NCBI GenBank assembly: GCA_034766995.1
Contig: CM068313.1
Span: forward strand, 26,042,512 to 26,106,511
DNA length: 64,000 bases
DNA from: Acanthacorydalis orientalis
Lineage: Eukaryota > Arthropoda > Insecta > Megaloptera > Corydalidae
Direction of reading: 5' to 3'
Both the position numbers and the translations under genes were made by a program. A model generated the notes under the pieces. That model did not search any database. It was not told the origin of the DNA and was given only the letters and a program-made list of their open reading frames with translations. This document shows positions 34,190-49,816 of this stretch, piece after piece. The number at the start of each line of letters is the position of its first letter. Position 1 is the first letter of the stretch.

Positions 34190-36792
34190 AAAAATGTGAT
34201 TTTTTGCAGTTTATTTGATATTTCCTACATATTTAATGGACTGACATTAATTTTTAATAAGATATGATATAGAACAATTATATACGCATCGACCGGTATG
34301 AAATAGTTGCCATTTTTAAAACAATTTGGATATTTTATATATTGCGGATATGGCGGATATTGAGGATATGGCGGATATGGTTTATTTTGTTGATATGTAG
34401 GATATTTTGGTAACTAGTTAATACTGGTCGATTCGTCTTTTAATGCTTTATGTATATTTCTAGACAAAATTAACATCGGTCCATAATAAATGTAGGAAAT
34501 ATCAAAAAAACCGCAAAATATCTGCAAAAATTTCCGTTATTCCTTCATAAAATATGCAAAATGTTATAAAACTAGTAACTATTTCATACCGTTCGATGCG
34601 TATTCTCATGTTCTATATCGTAAAAGAGTCAAAATTAACATAGGTTCATAATTGATACCGAAAAAGTGACAAAAACCGCGAAATATCCGCAAAACATCCG
34701 CAAAAATAAACATTTTCTTGCTTAAAATATCCAAAATGTAAAAAAAATGACAAAAATTTCATACTGTTCGATGCGTATTCACATGTTCTATATCATAAAA
34801 TAATAATAAATACCAAAAATAACTCAAAACCCCCCCAAAATCGCATTTCTTTGGATTTTGCGGATATGCGGATATGGCGGATACGCAAAAATAAACGTTT
34901 TTCTTGTTTAAAATAGCCAAAATGTAAAAAAAATGACAAAAATTTCATACTGTTCGATGCGTATTCTCATGTTCTATATCATAAAATAATAATAAATACC
35001 AAAAATAACTCAAAAACCCCCCAAAATCGCATTTCTTTGGATTTTGCGGATATGCGGATATGGCGGATACGCAAAAATAAACGTTTTTCTTGCTTAAAAT
35101 AGCCAAAATGTAAAAAAAATGACAAAAATTTCATACTGTTCGATGCGTATTCTCATGTTCTATATCATAAAATAATAATAAATACCAAAAATAACTCAGA
35201 AACCCCCCAAAATCGCATTTCTTTGGATTTTGCGGATATGCGGATATGGCGGATACGCAAAAATAAACGTTTTTCTTGCTTAAAATAGCCAAAATGTAAA
35301 AAAATGACAAAAATTTCATACTGTTCGATGCGTATTCTCATGTTCTATATCATAAGATAATAATAAATGCCAAAAATAACTCAAAAACCCCCAAAAATCG
35401 CATTTTTTTGGATTTTGCGGATATGCGGATATGGCGGATACGCGGATATTGCGGATATGGCGGATACGGCGGATATCATATCCGCGGCGGATATCATATC
35501 CGCGACGGATATCATATCCGCCATATCCGCAATATCCGCCATATCCGCATATCCGCAAAATCCAAAAAAATGCGATTTTTGGGGGTTTTTTGTTATTTTT
35601 TGTTATTTATTATTATCTTATGATATAGAACATGAGAATACGCATCGAACAGTATGAAATTTTTGTCATTTTTTTTACATTTTGGCTATTTTAAGCAAGA
35701 AAAACGTTTATTTTTGCGTATCCGCCATATCCGCATATCCGCAAAATCCAAAGAAATGCGATTTTGGGGGGTTTTTGAGTTATTTTTTGTATTTATTATT
35801 ATTTTATGATATAGAACATGAGAATACGCATCGAACAGTATGAAATTTTTGTCATTTTTTTTACATTTTGGCTATTTTAAGCAAGAAAAACGTTTATTTT
35901 TGCGTATCCGCCATATCCGCATATCCGCAAAATCCAAAGAAATGCGATTTTGGGGGGTTTTTGAGTTATTTTTGGTATTTATTATTATTTTATGATATAG
36001 AACATGAGAATACGCATCGAACAGTATGAAATTTTTGTCATTTTTTTTACATTTTGGATATTTTAAGCAAGAAAAACGTTTATTTTTGCGGATATTTTGC
36101 GGATATTTCGCGGTTTTTGTAACTTTTTCGGTATCAATTATGAACCGATGTCATTTTTGTCTCATTTATGATATAGAACATTAAAATAGGCATCGGATAG
36201 TATAAAATAGTTGCCACTTTTTTAACATTTTGGATATTTTAGGCATGAAAAACCTTTAATTTCGCGAATTTTTCGCGGTTTTTGTGACTTTTTTGGTATC
36301 TATTATGAACCGATCTTAATTTTGACTCATGTATGATATAGTATATTAAAATACACATCGGATAGTATGAAATAGTTGCCATTTTTATAGCATTTTGGAT
36401 CTTTTAGCCATGAAAAACCTTTATTTTTGTTAATTTTTCGCGGTTTTTGTGACTTTTTCGGTATCTATTATAAACCGATGTCAATTTTGACTCAAGTATG
36501 AAATAGAACATTAAATAACGCATAGAACAGTATGAAATAGTTGCTAGTTTTATAACATTTTGGGTATTTTATGAAGGAAAAACTGTAATTTTTGCTGATT
36601 TTTTGCGGTTTTTATGATATTTCCGACATTTATTACGGACAGATATAAATTTAGTCTAGAAATATACATAAAGCAGTAAAAGACGAATCGACCAGTATTA
36701 ATTCGTTGCCAAATTATCCTACATATCCACAAAATAAGCAATATCCGTAATATCCACCATATACGAAATATCCGCATTATCCGCAATATCAA
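34190..36792. repeat. H8: 2603-bp unit, 4+3 copies
   Basis: Core forward at 35416-35557. Shares AAACATTTTCTTG (34711) and TATTCACATG (34781) with H17, at 54623 and 54693. H17 has one right-arm 186-bp copy fewer, and that difference arose after the 19.9 kb duplication. Confidence 0.9.
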
Positions 36793-39209
36793 AAAAATGT
36801 GATTTTTTGCAGTTTATTTGATATTTCCTACATATTTAATGGACTGACATTAATTTTTAATAAGATATGATATAGAACAATTATATACGCATCGACCGGT
36901 ATGAAATAGTTGCCATTTTTAAAACAATTTGGATATTTTATATATTGCGGATATGGCGGATATTGAGGATATGGCGGATATGGTTTATTTTGTTGATATG
37001 TAGGATATTTTGGTAACTAGTTAATACTGGTCGATTCGTCTTTTAATGCTTTATGTATATTTCTAGACAAAATTAACATCGGTCCATAATAAATGTCGGA
37101 AATATCAAAAAAACCGCAAAATATCTGCAAAAATTTCCGTTATTCCTTCATAAAATATGCAAAATGTTATAAAACTAGTAACTATTTCATACCGTTCGAT
37201 GCGTATTCTCATGTTCTATATCGTAAAAGAGTCAAAATTAACATAGGTTCATAATTGATACCGAAAAAGTGACAAAAACCGCGAAATATCCGCAAAACAT
37301 CCGCAAAAATAAACGTTTTTCTTGCTTAAAATATCCAAAATGTAAAAAAAATGACAAAAATTTCATACTGTTCGATGCGTATTCTCATGTTCTATATCAT
37401 AAAATAATAATAAATACCAAAAATAACTCGAAAACCCCCAAAATCGCATTTCTTTGGATTTTGCGGATATGCGGATATGGCGGATACGCAAAAATAAACG
37501 TTTTTCTTGCTTAAAATAGCCAAAATGTAAAAAAAATGACAAAAATTTCATACTGTTCGATGCGTATTCTCATGTTCTATATCATAAAATAATAATAAAT
37601 ACCAAAAATAACTCAGAAACCCCCCAAAATCGCATTTCTTTGGATTTTGCGGATATGCGGATATGGCGGATACGCAAAAATAAACGTTTTTCTTGCTTAA
37701 AATAGCCAAAATGTAAAAAAAATGACAAAAATTTCATACTGTTCGATGCGTATTCTCATGTTCTATATCATAAGATAATAATAAATGCCAAAAATAACTC
37801 AAAAACCCCCAAAAATCGCATTTTTTTGGATTTTGCGGATATGCGGATATGGCGGATACGCAAAAATAAACGTTTTTCTTGCTTAAAAAAGCCAAAATGT
37901 AAAAAAAATGACAAAAATTTCATACTGTTCGATGCGTATTCTCATGTTCTATATCATAAGATAATAATAAATGCCAAAAATAACTCAAAAACCCCCAAAA
38001 ATCGCATTTTTTTGGATTTTGCGGATATGCGGATATGGCGGATACGCGGATATTGCGGATATGGCGGATACGGCGGATATCATATCCGCGGCGGATATCA
38101 TATCCGCGACGGATATCATATCCGCCATATCCGCAATATCCGCCATATCCGCATATCCGCAAAATCCAAAAAAATGCGATTTTTGGGGTTTTTTGTTATT
38201 TTTTGTTATTTATTATTATCTTATGATATAGAACATGAGAATACGCATCGAACAGTATGAAATTTTTGTCATTTTTTTTACATTTTGGCTATTTTAAGCA
38301 AGAAAAACGTTTATTTTTGCGTATCCGCCATATCCGCATATCCGCAAAATCCAAAGAAATGCGATTTTGGGGGGTTTTTGAGTTATTTTTGGTATTTATT
38401 ATTATTTTATGATATAGAACATGAGAATACGCATCGAACAGTATGAAATTTTTGTCATTTTTTTTACATTTTGGATATTTTAAGCAAGAAAAACGTTTAT
38501 TTTTGCGGATATTTTGCGGATATTTCGCGGTTTTTGTAACTTTTTCGGTATCAATTATGAACCGATGTCATTTTTGTCTCATTTATGATATAGAACATTA
38601 AAATAGGCATCGGATAGTATAAAATAGTTGCCACTTTTTTAACATTTTGGATATTTTAGGCATGAAAAACCTTTAATTTCGCGAATTTTTCGCGGTTTTT
38701 GTGACTTTTTTGGTATCTATTATGAACCGATCTTAATTTTGACTCATGTATGATATAGTATATTAAAATACACATCGGATAGTATGAAATAGTTGCCATT
38801 TTTATAGCATTTTGGATCTTTTAGCCATGAAAAACCTTTATTTTTGTTAATTTTTCGCGGTTTTTGTGACTTTTTCGGTATCTATTATAAACCGATGTCA
38901 ATTTTGACTCAAGTATGAAATAGAACATTAAATAACGCATAGAACAGTATGAAATAGTTGCTAGTTTTATAACATTTTGGGTATTTTATGAAGGAAAAAC
39001 TGTAATTTTTGCTGATTTTTTGCGGTTTTTATGATATTTCCGACATTTATTACGGACAGATATAAATTTAGTCTAGAAATATACATAAAGCAGTAAAAGA
39101 CGAATCGACCAGTATTAATTCGTTGCCAAATTATCCTACATATCCACAAAATAAGCAATATCCGTAATATCCACCATATACGAAATATCCGCATTATCCG
39201 CAATATCAA
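36793..39209. repeat. H9: 2417-bp unit, 4+2 copies
   Basis: Core forward at 38020-38161. Duplicate of H2, including GCTTAAAAAAGCC near 37884. It sits between the two long H3-H8 type blocks. Confidence 0.9.
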
Positions 39210-41256
39210 AAAAATGTGATTTTTTGCAGTTTATTTGATATTTCCTACATATTTAATGGACTGACATTAATTTTTAATAAGATATGATATAGAACAATTA
39301 TATACGCATCGACCGGTATGAAATAGTTGCCATTTTTAAAACAATTTGGATATTTTATATATTGCGGATATGGCGGATATTGAGGATATGGCGGATATGG
39401 TTTATTTTGTTGATATGTAGGATATTTTGGTAACTAGTTAATACTGGTCGATTCGTCTTTTAATGCTTTATGTATATTTCTAGACAAAATTAACATCGGT
39501 CCATAATAAATGTCGGAAATATCAAAAAAACCGCAAAATATCTGCAAAAATTTCCGTTATTCCTTCATAAAATATGCAAAATGTTATAAAACTAGTAACT
39601 ATTTCATACCGTTCGATGCGTATTCTCATGTTCTATATCGTAAAAGAGTCAAAATTAACATAGGTTCATAATTGATACCAAAAAAGTGACAAAAACCGCG
39701 AAATATCCGCAAAACATCCGCAAAAATAAACGTTTTTCTTGCTTAAAATATCCAAATTGTAAAAAAAATGACAAAAATTTCATACTGTTCGATGCGTATT
39801 CTCATGTTCTATATCATAAAATAATAATAAATACCAAAAATAACTCAAAAACCCCCCAAAATCGCATTTCTTTGGATTTTGCGGATATGCGGATATGGCG
39901 GATACGCAAAAATAAACGTTTTTCTTGCTTAAAATAGCCAAAATGTAAAAAAAATGACAAAAATTTCATACTGTTCGATGCGTATTCTCATGTTCTATAT
40001 CATAAGATAATAATAAATGCCAAAAATAACTCAAAAACCCCCAAAAATCGCATTTTTTTGGATTTTGCGGATATGCGGATATGGCGGATACGCGGATATT
40101 GCGGATATGGCGGATACGGCGGATATCATATCCGCGGCGGATATCATATCCGCGACGGATATCATATCCGCCATATCCGCAATATCCGCCATATCCGCAT
40201 ATCCGCAAAATCCAAAAAAATGCGATTTTTGGGGTTTTTTTGTTATTTTTTGTTATTTATTATTATCTTATGATATAGAACATGAGAATACGCATCGAAC
40301 AGTATGAAATTTTTGTCATTTTTTTTACATTTTGGCTATTTTAAGCAAGAAAAACGTTTATTTTTGCGTATCCGCCATATCCGCATATCCGCAAAATCCA
40401 AAGAAATGCGATTTTGGGGGGTTTTTGAGTTATTTTTGGTATTTATTATTATTTTATGATATAGAACATGAGAATACGCATCGAACAGTATGAAATTTTT
40501 GTCATTTTTTTTACATTTTGGATATTTTAAGCAAGAAAAACATTTATTTTTGCGGATATTTTGCGGATATTTCGCGGTTTTTGTAACTTTTTCGGTATCA
40601 ATTATGAACCGATGTCATTTTTGTCTCATTTATGATATAGAACATTAAAATAGGCATCGGATAGTATAAAATAGTTGCCACTTTTTTAACATTTTGGATA
40701 TTTTAGGCATGAAAAACCTTTAATTTCGCGAATTTTTCGCGGTTTTTGTGACTTTTTTGGTATCTATTATGAACTGATCTTAATTTTGACTCATGTATGA
40801 TATAGTATATTAAAATACACATCGGATAGTATGAAATAGTTGCCATTTTTATAGCATTTTGGATCTTTTAGCCATGAAAAACCTTTATTTTTGTAAATTT
40901 TTCGCGGTTTTTGTGACTTTTTCGGTATCTATTATAAACCGATGTCAATTTTGACTCAAGTATGAAATAGAACATTAAATAACGCATAGAACAGTATGAA
41001 ATAGTTGCTAGTTTTATAACATTTTGGGTATTTTATGAAGGAAAAACTGTAATTTTTGCTGATTTTTTGCGGTTTTTATGATATTTCCGACATTTATTAC
41101 GGACAGATATAAATTTAGTCTAGAAATATACATAAAGCAGTAAAAGACGAATCGACCAGTATTAATTCGTTGCCAAATTATCCTACATATCCACAAAATA
41201 AGCAATATCCGTAATATCCACCATATACGAAATATCCGCATTATCCGCAATATCAA
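39210..41256. repeat. H10: 2047-bp unit, 2+2 copies
   Basis: Core forward at 40066-40207. Its left part matches H3 (ATACCAAAAAAGTGAC and TCCAAATTGT) but with one 186-bp copy fewer. This fits an H3-type unit shortened by one step. Confidence 0.9.
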
Positions 41257-43302
41257 AAAAATGTGATTTTTTGCAGTTTATTTGATATTTCCTACATATT
41301 TAATGGACTGACATTAATTTTTAATAAGATATGATATAGAACAATTATATACGCATCGACCGGTATGAAATAGTTGCCATTTTTAAAACAATTTGGATAT
41401 TTTATATATTGCGGATATGGCGGATATTGAGGATATGGCGGATATGGTTTATTTTGTTGTTATGTAGGATATTTTGGTGACTAGTTAATACTGGTCGATT
41501 CGTCTTTTAATGCTTTATGTATATTTCTAGACAAAATTAACATCGGTCCATAATAAATGTAGGAAATATCAAAAAAACCGCAAAATATCTGCAAAAATTT
41601 CCGTTATTCCTTCATAAAATATGCAAAATGTTATAAAACTAGTAACTATTTCATACCGTTCGATGCGTATTCTCATGTTCTATATCGTAAAAGAGTCAAA
41701 ATTAACATAGGTTCATAATTGATACCGAAAAAGTGACAAAAACCGCGAAATATCCGCAAAACATCCGCAAAAATAAACGTTTTTCTTGCTTAAAATATCC
41801 AAAATGTAAAAAAAATGACAAAAATTTCATACTGTTCGATGCGTATTCTCATGTTCTATATCATAAAATAATAATAAATACCAAAAATAACTCAAAACCC
41901 CCCCAAAATCGCATTTCTTTGGATTTTGCGGATATGCGGATATGGCGGATACGCAAAAATAAACGTTTTTCTTGTTTAAAATAGCCAAAATGTAAAAAAA
42001 ATGACAAAAATTTCATACTGTTCGATGCGTATTCTCATGTTCTATATCATAAGATAATAATAAATGCCAAAAATAACTCAAAAACCCCCAAAAATCGCAT
42101 TTTTTTGGATTTTGCGGATATGCGGATATGGCGGATACGCGGATATTGCGGATATGGCGGATACGGCGGATATCATATCCGCGGCGGATATCATATCCGC
42201 GACGGATATCATATCCGCCATATCCGCAATATCCGCCATATCCGCATATCCGCAAAATCCAAAAAAATGCGATTTTTGGGGTTTTTTGTTATTTTTTGTT
42301 ATTTATTATTATCTTATGATATAGAACATGAGAATACGCATCGAACAGTATGAAATTTTTGTCATTTTTTTTACATTTTGGCTATTTTAAGCAAGAAAAA
42401 CGTTTATTTTTGCGTATCCGCCATATCCGCATATCCGCAAAATCCAAAGAAATGCGATTTTGGGGGGTTTTTGAGTTATTTTTGGTATTTATTATTATTT
42501 TATGATATAGAACATGAGAATACGCATCGAACAGTATGAAATTTTTGTCATTTTTTTTACATTTTGGATATTTTAAGCAAGAAAAACGTTTATTTTTGCG
42601 GATATTTTGCGGATATTTCGCGGTTTTTGTAACTTTTTCGGTATCAATTATGAACCGATGTCATTTTTGTCTCATTTATGATATAGAACATTAAAATAGG
42701 CATCGGATAGTATAAAATAGTTGCCACTTTTTTAACATTTTGGATATTTTAGGCATGAAAAACCTTTAATTTCGCGAATTTTTCGCGGTTTTTGTGACTT
42801 TTTTGGTATCTATTATGAACCGATCTTAATTTTGACTCATGTATGATATAGTATATTAAAATACACATCGGATAGTATGAAATAGTTGCCATTTTTATAG
42901 CATTTTGGATCTTTTAGCCATGAAAAACCTTTATTTTTGTTAATTTTTCGCGGTTTTTGTGACTTTTTCGGTATCTATTATAAACCGATGTCAATTTTGA
43001 CTCAAGTATGAAATAGAACATTAAATAACGCATAGAACAGTATGAAATAGTTGCTAGTTTTATAACATTTTGGGTATTTTATGAAGGAAAAACTGTAATT
43101 TTTGCTGATTTTTTGCGGTTTTTATGATATTTCCGACATTTATTACGGACAGATATAAATTTAGTCTAGAAATATACATAAAGCAGTAAAAGACGAATCG
43201 ACCAGTATTAATTCGTTGCCAAATTATCCTACATATCCACAAAATAAGCAATATCCGTAATATCCACCATATACGAAATATCCGCATTATCCGCAATATC
43301 AA
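41257..43302. repeat. H11: 2046-bp unit, 2+2 copies, hybrid of types
   Basis: Core forward at 42113-42254. The left part matches H4 (GGTGACTAGTTAATACT and AACTCAAAACCCCCCC near 41890), but the core is forward and the right arm is of the 2-copy type. It may be a recombinant between an H4-type and a forward unit. Private change GTTGTTATGTAGG near 41457. Confidence 0.85.
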
Positions 43303-45535
43303 AAAAATGTGATTTTTTGCAGTTTATTTGATATTTCCTACATATTTAATGGACTGACATTAATTTTTAATAAGATATGATATAGAACAATTATATACGC
43401 ATCGACCGGTATGAAATAGTTGCCATTTTTAAAACAATTTGGATATTTTATATATTGCGGATATGGCGGATATTGAGGATATGGCGGATATGGTTTATTT
43501 TGTTGATATGTAGGATATTTTGGTAACTAGTTAATACTGGTCGATTCGTCTTTTAATGCTTTATGTATATTTCTAGACAAAATTAACATCGGTCCATAAT
43601 AAATGTCGGAAATATCAAAAAAACCGCAAAATATCTGCAAAAATTTCCGTTATTCCTTCATAAAATATGCAAAATGTTATAAAACTAGTAACTATTTCAT
43701 ACCGTTCGATGCGTATTCTCATGTTCTATATCGTAAAAGAGTCAAAATTAACATAGGTTCATAATTGATACCAAAAAAGTGACAAAAACCGCGAAATATC
43801 CGCAAAACATCCGCAAAAATAAACGTTTTTCTTGCTTAAAATATCCAAATTGTAAAAAAAATGACAAAAATTTCATACTGTTCGATGCGTATTCTCATGT
43901 TCTATATCATAAAATAATAATAAATACCAAAAATAACTCAAAAACCCCCCAAAATCGCATTTCTTTGGATTTTGCGGATATGCGGATATGGCGGATACGC
44001 AAAAATAAACGTTTTTCTTGTTTAAAATAGCCAAAATGTAAAAAAAATGACAAAAATTTCATACTGTTCGATGCGTATTCTCATGTTCTATATCATAAAA
44101 TAATAATAAATACCAAAAATAACTCAAAAACCCCCCAAAATCGCATTTCTTTGGATTTTGCGGATATGCGGATATGGCGGATACGCAAAAATAAACGTTT
44201 TTCTTGCTTAAAATAGCCAAAATGTAAAAAAAATGACAAAAATTTCATACTGTTCGATGCGTATTCTCATGTTCTATATCATAAGATAATAATAAATGCC
44301 AAAAATAACTCAAAAACCCCCAAAAATCGCATTTTTTTGGATTTTGCGGATATGCGGATATGGCGGATACGCGGATATTGCGGATATGGCGGATACGGCG
44401 GATATCATATCCGCGGCGGATATCATATCCGCGACGGATATCATATCCGCCATATCCGCAATATCCGCCATATCCGCATATCCGCAAAATCCAAAAAAAT
44501 GCGATTTTTGGGGTTTTTTTGTTATTTTTTGTTATTTATTATTATCTTATGATATAGAACATGAGAATACGCATCGAACAGTATGAAATTTTTGTCATTT
44601 TTTTTACATTTTGGCTATTTTAAGCAAGAAAAACGTTTATTTTTGCGTATCCGCCATATCCGCATATCCGCAAAATCCAAAGAAATGCGATTTTGGGGGG
44701 TTTTTGAGTTATTTTTGGTATTTATTATTATTTTATGATATAGAACATGAGAATACGCATCGAACAGTATGAAATTTTTGTCATTTTTTTTACATTTTGG
44801 ATATTTTAAGCAAGAAAAACATTTATTTTTGCGGATATTTTGCGGATATTTCGCGGTTTTTGTAACTTTTTCGGTATCAATTATGAACCGATGTCATTTT
44901 TGTCTCATTTATGATATAGAACATTAAAATAGGCATCGGATAGTATAAAATAGTTGCCACTTTTTTAACATTTTGGATATTTTAGGCATGAAAAACCTTT
45001 AATTTCGCGAATTTTTCGCGGTTTTTGTGACTTTTTTGGTATCTATTATGAACTGATCTTAATTTTGACTCATGTATGATATAGTATATTAAAATACACA
45101 TCGGATAGTATGAAATAGTTGCCATTTTTATAGCATTTTGGATCTTTTAGCCATGAAAAACCTTTATTTTTGTAAATTTTTCGCGGTTTTTGTGACTTTT
45201 TCGGTATCTATTATAAACCGATGTCAATTTTGACTCAAGTATGAAATAGAACATTAAATAACGCATAGAACAGTATGAAATAGTTGCTAGTTTTATAACA
45301 TTTTGGGTATTTTATGAAGGAAAAACTGTAATTTTTGCTGATTTTTTGCGGTTTTTATGATATTTCCGACATTTATTACGGACAGATATAAATTTAGTCT
45401 AGAAATATACATAAAGCAGTAAAAGACGAATCGACCAGTATTAATTCGTTGCCAAATTATCCTACATATCCACAAAATAAGCAATATCCGTAATATCCAC
45501 CATATACGAAATATCCGCATTATCCGCAATATCAA
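43303..45535. repeat. H12: 2233-bp unit, 3+2 copies
   Basis: Core forward at 44345-44486. Duplicate of H3 at an offset of about 19.90 kb, and the first unit of the second H3-H8 block. Confidence 0.9.
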
Positions 45536-47955
45536 AAAAATGTGATTTTTTGCAGTTTATTTGATATTTCCTACATATTTAATGGACTGACATTAATTTT
45601 TAATAAGATATGATATAGAACAATTATATACGCATCGACCGGTATGAAATAGTTGCCATTTTTAAAACAATTTGGATATTTTATATATTGCGGATATGGC
45701 GGATATTGAGGATATGGCGGATATGGTTTATTTTGTTGATATGTAGGATATTTTGGTGACTAGTTAATACTGGTCGATTCGTCTTTTAATGCTTTATGTA
45801 TATTTCTAGACAAAATTAACATCGGTCCATAATAAATGTAGGAAATATCAAAAAAACCGCAAAATATCTGCAAAAATTTCCGTTATTCCTTCATAAAATA
45901 TGCAAAATGTTATAAAACTAGTAACTATTTCATACCGTTCGATGCGTATTCTCATGTTCTATATCGTAAAAGAGTCAAAATTAACATAGGTTCATAATTG
46001 ATACCGAAAAAGTGACAAAAACCGCGAAATATCCGCAAAACATCCGCAAAAATAAACGTTTTTCTTGCTTAAAATATCCAAAATGTAAAAAAAATGACAA
46101 AAATTTCATACTGTTCGATGCGTATTCTCATGTTCTATATCATAAAATAATAATAAATACCAAAAATAACTCAAAACCCCCCCAAAATCGCATTTCTTTG
46201 GATTTTGCGGATATGCGGATATGGCGGATACGCAAAAATAAACGTTTTTCTTGTTTAAAATAGCCAAAATGTAAAAAAAATGACAAAAATTTCATACTGT
46301 TCGATGCGTATTCTCATGTTCTATATCATAAGATAATAATAAATGCCAAAAATAACTCAAAAACCCCCAAAAATCGCATTTTTTTGGATTTTGCGGATAT
46401 GCGGATATGGCGGATACGCAAAAATAAACGTTTTTCTTGTTTAAAATAGCCAAAATGTAAAAAAAATGACAAAAATTTCATACTGTTCGATGCGTATTCT
46501 CATGTTCTATATCATAAGATAATAATAAATAACAAAAAATAACAAAAAAACCCCAAAAATCGCATTTTTTTGGATTTTGCGGATATGCGGATATGGCGGA
46601 TATTGCGGATATGGCGGAAATGATATCCGTCGCAGATATGATATCCGCCGCGGATATGATATCCGCCGTATCCGCCATATCCGCAATATCCGCGTATCCG
46701 CCATATCCGCATATCCGCAAAATCCAAAAAAATGCGATTTTTGGGGGTTTTTGAGTTATTTTTTGTTATTTATTATTATCTTATGATATAGAACATGAGA
46801 ATACGCATCGAACAGTATGAAATTTTTGTCATTTTTTTTACATTTTGGCTATTTTAAGCAAGAAAAACGTTTATTTTTGCGTATCCGCCATATCCGCATA
46901 TCCGCAAAATCCAAAAAAATGCGATTTTGGGGGGTTTTTGAGTTATTTTTGTTATTTATTATTATCTTATGATATAGAACATGAGAATACGCATCGAACA
47001 GTATGAAATTTTTGTCATTTTTTTTACATTTTGGCTATTTTAAGCAAGAAAAACGTTTATTTTTGCGTATCCGCCATATCCGCATATCCGCAAAATCCAA
47101 AGAAATGCGATTTTGGGGGGTTTTTGAGTTATTTTTGGTATTTATTATTATTTTATGATATAGAACATGAGAATACGCATCGAACAGTATGAAATTTTTG
47201 TCATTTTTTTTACATTTTGGATATTTTAAGCAAGAAAAACATTTATTTTTGCGGATATTTTGCGGATATTTCGCGGTTTTTGTAACTTTTTCGGTATCAA
47301 TTATGAACCGATGTCATTTTTGTCTCATTTATGATATAGAACATTAAAATAGGCATCGGATAGTATAAAATAGTTGCCACTTTTTTAACATTTTGGATAT
47401 TTTAGGCATGAAAAACCTTTAATTTCGCGAATTTTTCGCGGTTTTTGTGACTTTTTTGGTATCTATTATGAACTGATCTTAATTTTGACTCATGTATGAT
47501 ATAGTATATTAAAATACACATCGGATAGTATGAAATAGTTGCCATTTTTATAGCATTTTGGATCTTTTAGCCATGAAAAACCTTTATTTTTGTTAATTTT
47601 TCGCGGTTTTTGTGACTTTTTCGGTATCTATTATAAACCGATGTCAATTTTGACTCAAGTATGAAATAGAACATTAAATAACGCATAGAACAGTATGAAA
47701 TAGTTGCTAGTTTTATAACATTTTGGGTATTTTATGAAGGAAAAACTGTAATTTTTGCTGATTTTTTGCGGTTTTTATGATATTTCCGACATTTATTACG
47801 GACAGATATAAATTTAGTCTAGAAATATACATAAAGCAGTAAAAGACGAATCGACCAGTATTAATTCGTTGCCAAATTATCCTACATATCCACAAAATAA
47901 GCAATATCCGTAATATCCACCATATACGAAATATCCGCATTATCCGCAATATCAA
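45536..47955. repeat. H13: 2420-bp unit, 3+3 copies, flipped core
   Basis: Duplicate of H4, with GGTGACTAGTTAATACT near 45755. It lacks the private changes CGGTTTTAGTAAC and the extra A of H4, so those arose after the duplication. Confidence 0.9.
46578..46719 (-). repeat. Flipped axis-A core of H13
   Basis: Reversed core with reversed flanks as in H4, 19904 bp downstream of it. Confidence 0.93.
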
Positions 47956-49816
47956 AAAAATGTGATTTTTTGCAGTTTATTTGATATTTCCTACATATTT
48001 AATGGACTGACATTAATTTTTAATAAGATATGATATAGAACAATTATATACGCATCGACCGGTATGAAATAGTTGCCATTTTTAAAACAATTTGGATATT
48101 TTATATATTGCGGATATGGCGGATATTGAGGATATGGCGGATATGGTTTATTTTGTTGATATGTAGGATATTTTGGTAACTAGTTAATACTGGTCGATTC
48201 GTCTTTTAATGCTTTATGTATATTTCTAGACAAAATTAACATCGGTCCATAATAAATGTAGGAAATATCAAAAAAACCGCAAAATATCTGCAAAAATTTC
48301 CGTTATTCCTTCATAAAATATGCAAAATGTTATAAAACTAGTAACTATTTCATACCGTTCGATGCGTATTCTCATGTTCTATATCGTAAAAGAGTCAAAA
48401 TTAACATAGGTTCATAATTGATACCGAAAAAGTGACAAAAACCGCGAAATATCCGCAAAACATCCGCAAAAATAAACGTTTTTCTTGCTTAAAATATCCA
48501 AAATGTAAAAAAAAATGACAAAAATTTCATACTGTTCGATGCGTATTCTCATGTTCTATATCATAAGATAATAATAAATGCCAAAAATAACTCAAAAACC
48601 CCCAAAAATCGCATTTTTTTGGATTTTGCGGATATGCGGATATGGCGGATACGCGGATATTGCGGATATGGCGGATACGGCGGATATCATATCCGCGGCG
48701 GATATCATATCTGCGACGGATATCATTTCCGCCATATCCGCAATATCCGCCATATCCGCATATCCGCAAAATCCAAAAAAATGCGATTTTTGGGGTTTTT
48801 TTGTTATTTTTTGGTATTTATTATTATCTTATGATATAGAACATGAGAATACGCATCGAACAGTATGAAATTTTTGTCATTTTTTTTACATTTTGGCTAT
48901 TTTAAGCAAGAAAAACGTTTATTTTTGCGTATCCGCCATATCCGCATATCCGCAAAATCCAAAGAAATGCGATTTTGGGGGGTTTTTGAGTTATTTTTGG
49001 TATTTATTATTATTTTATGATATAGAACATGAGAATACGCATCGAACAGTATGAAATTTTTGTCATTTTTTTTACATTTTGGATATTTTAAGCAAGAAAA
49101 ACGTTTATTTTTGCGGATATTTTGCGGATATTTCGCGGTTTTTGTAACTTTTTCGGTATCAATTATGAACCGATGTCATTTTTGTCTCATTTATGATATA
49201 GAACATTAAAATAGGCATCGGATAGTATAAAATAGTTGCCACTTTTTTAACATTTTGGATATTTTAGGCATGAAAAACCTTTAATTTCGCGAATTTTTCG
49301 CGGTTTTTGTGACTTTTTTGGTATCTATTATGAACTGATCTTAATTTTGACTCATGTATGATATAGTATATTAAAATACACATCGGATAGTATGAAATAG
49401 TTGCCATTTTTATAGCATTTTGGATCTTTTAGCCATGAAAAACCTTTATTTTTGTTAATTTTCGCGGTTTTTGTGACTTTTTCGGTATCTATTATAAACC
49501 GATGTCAATTTTGACTCAAGTGTGAAATAGAACATTAAATAACGCATAGAACAGTATGAAATAGTTGCTAGTTTTATAACATGTTGGGTATTTTATGAAG
49601 GAAAAACTGTAATTTTTGCTGATTTTTTGCGGTTTTTATGATATTTCCGACATTTATTACGGACAGATATAAATTTAGTCTAGAAATATACATAAAGCAG
49701 TAAAAGACGAATCGACCAGTATTAATTCGTTGCCAAATTATCCTACATATCCACAAAATAAGCAATATCCGTAATATCCACCATATACGAAATATCCGCA
49801 TTATCCGCAATATCAA
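47956..49816. repeat. H14: 1861-bp unit, 1+2 copies
   Basis: Core forward at 48627-48768. Duplicate of H5 without its private right-flank changes. AACATGTTGGG is at 49578. There is one extra A in the A run near 48505. Confidence 0.9.

Larger units (their letters stand above)
23400..36792. repeat. Large segmental duplication, copy 1 (H3-H8)
   Basis: Unit lengths 2232, 2421, 1857, 2421, 1859 and 2603 match 2233, 2420, 1861, 2424, 1861 and 2417 at 43303-56518, at an offset of 19.90-19.91 kb. Shared rare variants include ATACCAAAAAAGTGAC, AAACATTTTCTTG and TATTCACATG. Core orientations match position by position. Confidence 0.9.
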
